Assembly: GCF_010730575.1 (NCBI RefSeq)
Contig: NZ_AP022614.1
Coordinates: forward strand, 3,224,001 to 3,288,000
From: Mycobacterium parmense
GTDB taxonomy: Bacteria > Actinomycetota > Actinomycetes > Mycobacteriales > Mycobacteriaceae
Length of the DNA stretch: 64,000 nt
Direction: 5' to 3'
Shown: positions 1 to 6,968 of the stretch, in pieces
Position numbering within the stretch: the stretch's first letter is position 1
Layout of the letters: every line of letters starts with the position of its first letter
Program-made: the position numbers and the translations under genes
Notes under the pieces: generated by a model
What the model was told of the DNA's origin: nothing
The model's input: only the letters and a program-made list of their open reading frames with translations
Databases searched by the model: none

Positions 1-248
1 CCCTGCCGGGGTTGCCCGCCGAGGCGATGCGGCACTCGATGGCATTGGCGCACACGGTGATCGGGCGGCTGCCCGCGCAACAAGCCGGCTACGTCCGCGG
101 CGCCGTCAATCATGCGTTCCTGGACGGCCTAAAGGTGAGCTCGCTGGTATGCGCCGGCATCGCGCTGGGCGCCGCGATCGTCGTGGCCTGGCTCTTGCCG
201 GCACGCGCGCGGCAAGATGCGCTATCCCCCGCACTGGCCAAGACCTAA
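1..248 (+). CDS. C-terminal end of an MFS-type transporter (partial at window edge)
   Basis: The open frame runs in from the left edge and ends with TAA at 246-248. The visible 80 or so residues include one hydrophobic helix (VSSLVCAGIALGAAIVVAWL) and a short basic tail (PARARQD). This looks like the last membrane helix of a drug-efflux transporter of the EmrB/QacA (DHA2) type. The family call rests on the tail alone and is inferred. A methyltransferase follows 28 bp downstream in the same direction, so the transporter may share its transcript. Confidence 0.5.
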   Translation, partial: LPGLPAEAMRHSMALAHTVIGRLPAQQAGYVRGAVNHAFLDGLKVSSLVCAGIALGAAIVVAWLLPARARQDALSPALAKT

Positions 249-276
249 AACCCCCATCAAAGAAAGGCACGCAACC

Positions 277-1101
277 ATGACCACAACGTCATCCGGCAGC
301 AGTTATGTCCTCGGGCACGCCGACGTGGAGGTGCAGCGACTGCTCCTGCAGGGACGGCTGTATGACAGCTACACCGAGCACGCGCTGCAGCTCGCCGGGC
401 TGCGCCCGGGCATGCGGGTGCTCGATATCGGCAGCGGCCCCGGCAACGTGTCGTTCGTCGCCGCCCGGCTCGTCGGCCCGACCGGTTGCGTGCTCGGCGT
501 CGATGCCGCACCCGCGATGGTCGAACTAGCCCGCCGCCGAGCAGCCGAAAAGGGCTTCTCCACAGTGCGTTTCACACAGGCCACAATCGACGCGATCGAA
601 CTCGACGAGCCTGTCGACGCGGTGATCGGCCGGCTGATCCTGATGCACCTGCCCGATCCGGTCGCCGCGCTGCGCCGGCTCAGCTCGTTCGTGCGACCCG
701 GCGGCGTGATCGCGTTCTCCGAGAATGACATCGCCGCGGCGCGCAGCGTCCCCGACATGCCGCTGTTCGGCCAGGTGATACCCGGGATCGTGCGCGCCTT
801 CGAGGCCATGGGGCTGTCCGCGCGGTTCGGCACCACGCTGCACACGATCTTCGCCGACGCCGGCCTGGGCGCGCCGCAGCTGACGCTCGGCGCCCCGATC
901 GGCACCGCCGCCGACACCGACATCCTGGCCTACGGCGCGGCGGTCTGGCGTCTGGTCTCCCCCATCGCGCAACAGGGCGGCTTCGCCATCGACGAGGTCG
1001 CCGACATCGACAACTTCGTGCCGCGCTTCCGCGAGGAGGCGCTCGCGGCCAACGCCCTCATCACGATGCCACCCATCATCACCGCGTGGGTGCGTAAATG
1101 A
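277..1101 (+). CDS. SAM-dependent class I methyltransferase
   Basis: This 274-aa protein has a Rossmann-type methyltransferase core. The SAM-binding motif I, VLDIGSGPGN, lies near residue 50, followed by an acidic loop (VLGVDAAPAMVELARRR) and a motif resembling LILMHLPDP near residue 125. The chosen ATG at 277 has a purine-rich ribosome site (AAAGAAAGG) 9 bp upstream; an earlier in-frame start at 217 would overlap the preceding transporter gene. The stop overlaps the next methyltransferase start by 4 bp, so the two are translationally coupled. The substrate cannot be read from sequence; a small-molecule or secondary-metabolite role beside an efflux pump is inference. Confidence 0.85.
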   Translation: MTTTSSGSSYVLGHADVEVQRLLLQGRLYDSYTEHALQLAGLRPGMRVLDIGSGPGNVSFVAARLVGPTGCVLGVDAAPAMVELARRRAAEKGFSTVRFTQATIDAIELDEPVDAVIGRLILMHLPDPVAALRRLSSFVRPGGVIAFSENDIAAARSVPDMPLFGQVIPGIVRAFEAMGLSARFGTTLHTIFADAGLGAPQLTLGAPIGTAADTDILAYGAAVWRLVSPIAQQGGFAIDEVADIDNFVPRFREEALAANALITMPPIITAWVRK

Positions 1102-1910
1102 GCAACATGATCCAAGACCAGTATTCGACCGGCCTGTCGCGCGACAACATCGAGCGCGCGCTGCGCGCGGCCGGCATGGACCTCGACGGCCTCGCCCCCG
1201 CCGACCTGGCCCTGTTGGAGGACTTCCACACCATGGGCCGAATCGCCACCGCCCAGTTGGTGGACCTGGCGCAGATCACCGGTCAGAGTCGAGTTCTCGA
1301 CGCCGGCAGCGGTGTCGGCGGCACCGCTCGCTACGTCGCCGACCGCTACGGCTCCCGCGTGACAGCCGTGGATCTCACCGACGAGTACTGCGAAACCAAC
1401 CGCTGGCTCAACCAGCTGGTCGGGCTCGACGAACGGATATCGGTTCGTCAGGCCGACGCCACCGCACTGCCCTTCGCCGATCGCACTTTCGACGTCGCCA
1501 TCAGCCAGCACGTCCAGATGAACGTGGCGGACAAGGCGCGCCTGTACTCCGAGGCACATCGCGTGCTCACGGATGGCGGGCGTCTTGCCCTCTGGGACAT
1601 CACGATTGGTGACGGCGGCGAACTGAGTTATCCCCTGCCCTGGGCCGACCACCCCGCGCGCAGCCACCTCGTCACCGCCGAGGAACTGCGCGGCGCCGTC
1701 GAATCCGCGGGTTTCACCGTCAAAACGTGGAACGACCTCACCGAGCAGGCCGCCGCGCTCATGCAGGCCATCCTGGCCCAGCCCGACAGCCCGCTGGGCC
1801 TGCACGCCTTCGTCACCGATTTCCGCCAAAAAGCCGAGAACCTCACCCGGGCCCTGACCGACGGGCGCCTGCGCGCCATCCAGGCAATCTGCGAACGTCG
1901 AACACCATGA
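1098..1910 (+). CDS. SAM-dependent methyltransferase (UbiE/glycine-sarcosine type)
   Basis: This is a 270-aa class I methyltransferase. Motif I is VLDAGSGVGGTARY near residue 66, followed by VTAVDLTDEY and FDVAISQHVQMNV. The QHVQMNV segment and the layout resemble sarcosine/dimethylglycine or UbiE-like enzymes acting on small molecules. It overlaps the preceding methyltransferase by ATGA at 1098-1101, and its own TGA overlaps the ATG of the broken hydrolase at 1907. The three frames therefore once formed a coupled operon. The two methyltransferases are not close copies, so they may act on different positions or substrates, which is inference. Confidence 0.85.
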   Translation: MSNMIQDQYSTGLSRDNIERALRAAGMDLDGLAPADLALLEDFHTMGRIATAQLVDLAQITGQSRVLDAGSGVGGTARYVADRYGSRVTAVDLTDEYCETNRWLNQLVGLDERISVRQADATALPFADRTFDVAISQHVQMNVADKARLYSEAHRVLTDGGRLALWDITIGDGGELSYPLPWADHPARSHLVTAEELRGAVESAGFTVKTWNDLTEQAAALMQAILAQPDSPLGLHAFVTDFRQKAENLTRALTDGRLRAIQAICERRTP

Positions 1911-2568
1911 TGCCCAACGAGATCATCGTGCCCGGCGCCCGATACGGGGAGCCCGAATTACGCGGCGCCGTCGTCGAATTCGTGCGAACCTCGGCCTGCG
2001 TGACGCCACGCTGGCGGGCGAGTCGATGGGAGCCGCGCTCGCGCTGCTGGCCTCGATCGAGCTGACCGACCGGGTGAGCGGGGTGATCGCGTTCAACCCC
2101 TACGACTACCCGGGCGGACTCGAGCGCGGCAACTGGTTCGCCCGCGTGATCGGGACGGGGGTCCGCCTGCCCGGATCGGGACCGATCTTTGCCCGATTGG
2201 AGCATCGCGTGATCCTGCGGGGCGTGCTGCGCGGCGGTTTCGCCGACCACCACGCGTTGCCGAAGGACCTGCTCGTCGAACTACGCCGAAGCGGCCGCCG
2301 GCCCGGCTACCCCGGGGTCAACCGGGCCATCATGCGCATCCTCGCCGGGCTGATCGACGCGAAAAGCCGCTACGCGCAGGTGAAGACACCGGTCACGTTG
2401 GTCTACAGCGAGCACGATTGGTCGCGCCCGGCGGATCGGGAGCAGGTCGCTCGCCTACTTGGTGTCCGGGCCGTCGCGGTGCCGGGTGCGGGCCACTTCT
2501 CGGCCCTCGAGCGCCCCACCGAGATGGTCCGGATCATCCGGCACGCGCGGCACAAGCTGTCACGGTGA
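1907..2568 (+). pseudogene. Alpha/beta hydrolase remnant with internal deletion and frameshift
   Basis: Translation from ATG 1907 gives a plausible hydrolase N-terminus (IIVPGARYGEP) and then ELRGAVVEFVR. The reading frame then needs to change near 1985-1990 to continue as NLGLRDATLAGESMGAALAL, which carries the nucleophile elbow G-E-S-M-G. The later catalytic acid region (SEHDWSRP) and histidine (GAGHFSALERP) are present. About 70-90 residues normally lying between the first strand and the elbow, including the oxyanion region, are absent. I read this as a deletion plus a one-base frameshift. The open part from 2026 (180 aa) could still be translated but would lack the N-terminal half of the fold. 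Confidence 0.75.
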
Positions 2569-2613
2569 AACCCGGGTTGGCTCGAATTAGTGCCCACCAA
2601 CCTGTTTTCCGAC

Positions 2614-3855
2614 CTAGTTCGTTGGTGGTGGTTGGGGTTGGAAGGGGTCGTACCACCACCAGTCGGCGCGCTCGCCGAGGGGCCCGGGGTAGGGCCTGAC
2701 CGGGGGCGGGGCCTGGGTGGGTGGGCGGGCGAGTGATCCGGGCTGCAGGGGTTGGCCGTCGCTGTCGGTGACGCACAGAGCGTCTGCAGGTCCGGTGAGG
2801 GTGATGTGGCCTTGGTGGTGCAGGCGGTGGTGATAGGGGCAGACCAGGACCAGGTTGGGCAGCTCGGTGGGCCCGCCGTCTTCCCAGTGCCGCAGGTGAT
2901 GGGCGTGCAGGCCGCGGGTGGCCCCGCAGCCGGGCACCGCGCAGCTGCGGTGGCGGTGCTCCAGGGCCCGGCGCAGCCGCCGGCTGATGGTGCGGGTGGT
3001 GCGCCCGGCGCCGATGGGCTGGCCGTCGCGTTCGAACCAGACTTCGCAGGTGGCATCACAAGTCACATAGCGGCGGTCGGCATCCGACAGCAGCGGGCCC
3101 AGGTGCAGCGCTGCAGCGCGCTGCGCGGCGTCGACGTGCACCACCACCGTGGTGTGCTGCCCATGAGGCCGCCGCGCCGCCTCGACATCCCACGCGGACT
3201 CCACCAAGCGCAGAAATGCCTCGAGGTTGCCCGGCAACGGTGGCGCGGTCTCTGAGGCACTATCGCCGTGATCGTGTTTCCACTCGGCGATCAGCGCATC
3301 CCGATGAGACGCCAACGCCGCGTCGAACCTCGCGGCATCCAGATGCGGAAGCCTGATCCGCCAACAGCTGAACTCCTCATCGCAGGTCTTAGTGATCGAG
3401 GCCTGCGGCTGCGGCCCAGCATCGGGGTCGGGTCGCGGTTCGAGCTTCAACGCGGTGCGCAGCTGGTTGACCGTGGCGACCCGCGCCAACCGCTCGTAAT
3501 GCGCATCCGATCCCTCACCGGCCCGCGCCGCGATGACCCCGACCTGATCCAGCGACAAGCGCCCCTCCCGCAGGCCCGCCGCGCAGCGCGGAAACTCACC
3601 CACCCGCCGCGCGATGGCGGTCGCCGTGTGAGCATTCGCCGACGACCAACCCAGCTTCCAAGCCACCAACGCCGCCACCGAGCGTGCACCCGTCATCCCA
3701 CACAGCTGGTCGCGATCGATCTCGCCGACAATCTCCACGATGCGGCCATCAATCGCGTTGCGCTGACCGGCCAGCTCCGCCAACTCCTCAAACAACACCT
3801 CCAGGCGCTCTTTAGGGCTCACCACCCCGGCGTCACCGGATGCGATCAAGGACAT
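2614..3855 (-). CDS. 13E12-family protein: DUF222 domain plus C-terminal HNH nuclease motif
   Basis: The protein is 413 aa with an N-terminal helical DUF222 region (about residues 15-190) and a C-terminal HNH-type motif near residue 315-355: CAVPGC, then LHAHHLRHWEDGG, then CPYHHRLHHQG. This architecture is typical of the mycobacterial REP13E12 repeat family, which is associated with prophage insertion sites and present in many copies. The ATG at 3855 follows no strong ribosome site. The gene lies alone between two decayed genes, consistent with a locally unstable region. Its cellular job is not established; nuclease activity is predicted from the motif only. Confidence 0.85.
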   Translation of the reverse strand: MSLIASGDAGVVSPKERLEVLFEELAELAGQRNAIDGRIVEIVGEIDRDQLCGMTGARSVAALVAWKLGWSSANAHTATAIARRVGEFPRCAAGLREGRLSLDQVGVIAARAGEGSDAHYERLARVATVNQLRTALKLEPRPDPDAGPQPQASITKTCDEEFSCWRIRLPHLDAARFDAALASHRDALIAEWKHDHGDSASETAPPLPGNLEAFLRLVESAWDVEAARRPHGQHTTVVVHVDAAQRAAALHLGPLLSDADRRYVTCDATCEVWFERDGQPIGAGRTTRTISRRLRRALEHRHRSCAVPGCGATRGLHAHHLRHWEDGGPTELPNLVLVCPYHHRLHHQGHITLTGPADALCVTDSDGQPLQPGSLARPPTQAPPPVRPYPGPLGERADWWWYDPFQPQPPPTN

Positions 3856-4027
3856 AACTGCATCATCGCAGCCACCTACGACAAGTTTCGGCCGCCGATC
3901 CGCGCCGGGGTGGGGCCGGCATCATCGGCCAAGCGACACAGCCCGATTGGCCGCCAAGCGCCCAACCACGGCGCTCACGCGCCCCGAGGCGATGATCCGC
4001 ACCTCCGGCGCACGCGTGGCGTCCGTA

Positions 4028-4283
4028 AGCTGTGGTCGTGGAACGTGCCAGGAGTGCGGATTCGCATACGACCTGACCGCTGCGACACAGGCCTGCGACG
4101 ACATTCGGGGTGACGTCGCCGAATTGGCCCGGCTGATTACCACCACCGAACGACGTACCCTCGCGCGGCCGAACGCGCCGGAGGAGGTGACCGCAGGTGG
4201 CCGTGAACACGCTGCACGACGTGCACCACCACCTGCTGGACACACCGCCAACTCGCCCCAACTACGTAACGGACAATCGCTGA
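4028..4283 (+). pseudogene. DinB-like protein remnant, frameshifted with middle missing
   Basis: The frame through 4046 reads CQECGFAYDLTAATQACDDI and continues to ELARLI, matching the zinc-knuckle-like start of a mycobacterial DinB/mycothiol-dependent family. A different frame, from about 4195, reads VAVNTLHDVHHHLLD and ends at TGA 4281-4283, matching that family's C-terminal metal-binding histidine segment. The usual protein is about 170-180 aa, so roughly 80-90 middle residues are gone and the two halves are out of frame. The tail overlaps the end of the convergent NmrA gene by 22 bp. Family assignment rests on remembered homologues. The stretch 3856-4027 shows nothing else recognisable. 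Confidence 0.6.
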
Positions 4284-5392
4284 TTCCACAGTCGGTCGGG
4301 CCCGAACCGGTAATGGGCCGGGTCAGCCGACGGGTCGTGCTCGCTTCGCCACACGGCCGAGTCGCCTGAATACCGCGGTCGGGCCGGCTGGGGATGCTGC
4401 TGGCGCCTGTCGAAGCGATCGAGCCGGTGCGCCGGCACCAGCCCGGTCAGCATGAGATTTCCGATCTCGCGCAGCACTTTGCCCGCGGTGCGCCGGGTGT
4501 CCGCCGCCTTGACGTAGCGGCGCGCGACGGTGAGAAAGTCTTCGGGCTCGACCCCGGCGACATCACGCACGTGAGTGGTCGGTCCGCCCACCTCCCAGCT
4601 GCCCAGGGCGGTCTCAGGCAGGTAATGGCGCAAACCGGACTCGAAGTACATGTCGGCTCCGAGTCGCTTGGCGTTCAGGCGCACCGCTCGCATGAACATC
4701 CACGGGGGAATTTCCATGAGCCGGACCCGCCGGCCCAACGCCTCACCCACCGCTTCGGCAACGTCGGCACCGGACAACAGCTTTGGCCCGGTCGGGCGGT
4801 AGGCGCGACCGTCATGGCGGTGCGGGTCGAGCAATGCGCCCACCGCGACCCTGGCGATGTCCTCGTTGGATGGGGGCGCGTTGAGTCGTCCCCCGGTACT
4901 TGGCGTCGGCAACACCCCGAGTTGGGCCGCAACCGGCAGCACCTGGAAATAGTTGTCCGCGAAGAATCCGGGATCGACCGCGACGTGGGCGGTGTCCGGC
5001 AGCAACTGAAACAGCTTGTCCGACAACCAGTGCTGGCGCGTCATCAGGGCCGGATGCTCGGGGCTGGCCAGCCACTGGCCCAGCGCGACCACGGCCTCTA
5101 CGCCGGCGCCGCGCGCGGCCACGGCAAAGGTGACCGCACTGTCGAGTGCGTGCGGGTGATACGGGGGGTTGAAGAACAACCGATCCACGCCGTCGACCGC
5201 GGCCCGAACGTGTTGAATGTCAAGCATATCCGCGACGACGACCTCGGCCCCCAAGGCACGCAAACGGGCACTGCGTCGATCATCGCGACGTACCAATGCC
5301 CTGGTGGCCACGCCCTTTTCCAGTAATTGGGCCGCCACCGCGCCGCCGATCCTTCCCGTCGCGCCGGTGACCAGCACCCGTGTGTTTGTCAT
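4262..5392 (-). CDS. NmrA-like NAD(P)-binding atypical SDR
   Basis: The protein is 376 aa. It begins with a Rossmann nucleotide site, VLVTGATGRIGGAVAAQLL, then RALVRRDD and a conserved ADM loop, as in NmrA/NAD(P)H-azoreductase-type atypical short-chain dehydrogenases. The start at ATG 5392 is supported by AGGAAGG 6-12 bp upstream; longer in-frame starts would enter the divergent regulator. The C-terminal 60 or so residues are basic, low in predicted structure and longer than in typical relatives. It is divergent from a TetR regulator across 108 bp holding a palindromic operator, so it is probably that regulator's target. The substrate is unknown. Confidence 0.85.
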   Translation of the reverse strand: MTNTRVLVTGATGRIGGAVAAQLLEKGVATRALVRRDDRRSARLRALGAEVVVADMLDIQHVRAAVDGVDRLFFNPPYHPHALDSAVTFAVAARGAGVEAVVALGQWLASPEHPALMTRQHWLSDKLFQLLPDTAHVAVDPGFFADNYFQVLPVAAQLGVLPTPSTGGRLNAPPSNEDIARVAVGALLDPHRHDGRAYRPTGPKLLSGADVAEAVGEALGRRVRLMEIPPWMFMRAVRLNAKRLGADMYFESGLRHYLPETALGSWEVGGPTTHVRDVAGVEPEDFLTVARRYVKAADTRRTAGKVLREIGNLMLTGLVPAHRLDRFDRRQQHPQPARPRYSGDSAVWRSEHDPSADPAHYRFGPDRLWNQRLSVT

Positions 5393-5418
5393 TGGAGTTC
5401 CTTCCTGCGAGATCTGAC

Positions 5419-5464
5419 GATGTGACCAATGGTTACATCGGCAGTATGCGACCGCGATGTGACC
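5419..5464. promoter_or_regulatory. Probable TetR operator between divergent NmrA and TetR genes
   Basis: A near-perfect inverted repeat, GATGTGACC-AAT-GGTTACATC (8 of 9 arm positions pair), lies at 5419-5439. The half-site GATGTGACC recurs exactly at 5456-5464, followed by a weaker inverted match. The two copies are 37 bp apart in the 108-bp divergent intergenic region. The position and symmetry fit binding by the neighbouring TetR protein; the assignment is inferred. Confidence 0.55.
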
Positions 5465-5500
5465 GTTGTCAACATTTGGCGCGCGTGAGATCGTGATGGC

Positions 5501-6124
5501 ATGAGTTCCGCCGGACCCCCCGCCAAAAAGGGCTACCACCACGGCGCGTTGCACTCGGCTCTGATCGAGGCGAGCATCGCCCTGGCCCGCGAGGGCGGAC
5601 CCGATCGGGTGATCCTGCGCGAGGCGGCCCGGGCCGCCGGAGTGTCGCATTCGGCCGCCTACCGCCACTTCGCCGACCGCGAGGAGCTGCTGGCCGAGGT
5701 GTCAAGCTATGCGCGCAGCGAGCTCGCGGCGCAGATGCGCCGACGCGTCAATCGCTCCAACGACCCTCGCAAGAGGCTGCGCGCGGTCGGCGCCGCGTAC
5801 ATCGACTTCGCGATTTCCGAGCCTGGACTGTTTCGCGCCGCATTCACCTCGCATCCCGCGACATCCCCCGACGCGGAGCGCGATCGCGCGACAACGGGCC
5901 CAGACCCTTTCGAGGTCCTCGGTCAAGTGCTCGACGAAGCCCAAGCCGCCGGTCTGCTTGACGCGCGCCGCAGGCCGGGGGCCGAGGTGGCCGCCTGGTC
6001 AGCGGTGCACGGCCTGGCCAGCCTGCTACTGGATGGACCGCTGCCCAGGAGCCCCGCCGCCGTCAGATTCGCGCAGGCCCAGGTGTTCGATCTCATCGAA
6101 CGCGGTCTGCTGAACGACACGTAA
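5501..6124 (+). CDS. TetR/AcrR-family transcriptional regulator
   Basis: This 207-aa protein starts with a classic TetR helix-turn-helix: [44 protein letters not shown], residues about 20-65. The ligand-binding part contains [10 protein letters not shown] and [16 protein letters not shown], typical of the WHG-type C-terminal domain. It is transcribed away from the NmrA-like gene and probably represses both that gene and itself through the palindromes between them. The ligand is unknown. The start at ATG 5501 is the first in frame and gives a family-typical N-terminus. Confidence 0.9.
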   Translation: MSSAGPPAKKGYHHGALHSALIEASIALAREGGPDRVILREAARAAGVSHSAAYRHFADREELLAEVSSYARSELAAQMRRRVNRSNDPRKRLRAVGAAYIDFAISEPGLFRAAFTSHPATSPDAERDRATTGPDPFEVLGQVLDEAQAAGLLDARRRPGAEVAAWSAVHGLASLLLDGPLPRSPAAVRFAQAQVFDLIERGLLNDT

Positions 6125-6155
6125 ACGGGCTCCACAAGACGGGCGACCACTGGCG

Positions 6156-6968
6156 GTGCGCGCACAGGCATGGTGGAGTGGGTATCGCCCATCCAGGGCC
6201 CCCACCAACCCGAGAGCGAGGTACGCCGTGCTGGGCCTGCCGGAGCAAGTGCACGCCTGCCTGTTCGACTTGGACGGCGTGCTGACCGATACCGCCAGCG
6301 TGCACACCAAGGCCTGGAAGGCCATGTTCGACGCCTTCCTGTCCGAACGGGCCAAGCAGACGGGCGAGAAGTTCGTCCCCTTCGACGCGGCCGCCGACTA
6401 CCGCAAGTACGTGGACGGCAAGAAGCGCGAAGACGGGGTGCGCTCGTTCCTGGACAGCAGGGGTATCGAACTGCCCGACGGCAGCCCCGATGACCCGAAA
6501 GACGCCGACACGGTCTACGGCCTGGGCAACCGCAAGAACGACATGTTCCAGAAGGTGCTCCACGACGACGGCGTCGAGGTGTTCGACGGCTCGCGGCGTT
6601 ACCTCGAGGCGGCCTCGGCCGCGGGTCTGGGGATCGCCGTGGTGTCCTCGAGCGCCAACACCCGCGAGGTCCTGGAGATCACCGGCCTCGACCGCTTCGT
6701 GCAGGCGCGCGTGGACGGCATCACGCTGCGCGACGAGCACATCGCGGGCAAGCCGGCCCCGGACTCCTACCTGCGCGGGGCGCAGTTGCTGGGCGTCGAG
6801 CCAAGCGCGGCGGCCGTGTTCGAGGACGCCATCTCGGGCGTGCAGGCCGGCCACGCCGGCCATTTCGGCCTGGTGGTGGGCGTCGACCGGGTGGGCCAGG
6901 CAGAGGATCTGCGCCGCAACGGCGCCGACGTGGTGGTGACCGACCTGGCCGAGCTGCTGAAGTCATGA
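6156..6968 (+). CDS. HAD-superfamily hydrolase, beta-phosphoglucomutase type
   Basis: The HAD signature [21 protein letters not shown] marks the catalytic aspartates. Motif II is VVSSSAN, the lysine is in [11 protein letters not shown] and motif III is [12 protein letters not shown]. The cap region is long, as in beta-phosphoglucomutases (M. tuberculosis Rv3400 is about 262 aa). GTG 6156 is the longest start (270 aa). GTG 6228 has a better ribosome site (GCGAGG, 6-bp gap; 246 aa), so the start is uncertain. An ATG at 6170 encodes MVEW in another frame, hinting at an N-terminal indel. It overlaps the GH65 gene by 4 bp: such pairs convert a disaccharide to glucose 6-phosphate through beta-glucose 1-phosphate. 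Confidence 0.85.
   Translation: MRAQAWWSGYRPSRAPTNPRARYAVLGLPEQVHACLFDLDGVLTDTASVHTKAWKAMFDAFLSERAKQTGEKFVPFDAAADYRKYVDGKKREDGVRSFLDSRGIELPDGSPDDPKDADTVYGLGNRKNDMFQKVLHDDGVEVFDGSRRYLEAASAAGLGIAVVSSSANTREVLEITGLDRFVQARVDGITLRDEHIAGKPAPDSYLRGAQLLGVEPSAAAVFEDAISGVQAGHAGHFGLVVGVDRVGQAEDLRRNGADVVVTDLAELLKS

Noticed and set aside
2614..3855. Intact mobile element around the 13E12 protein
   Set aside because: I see no terminal inverted repeats, target duplication, integrase or att-like repeats at its borders; only the family's known association with insertion sites.
3947..4369. 140-aa protein at 3947-4369
   Set aside because: Only residues in the middle match the DinB-like family. The frame continues past the family's real C-terminus in another frame, so it is a remnant and not an intact gene.
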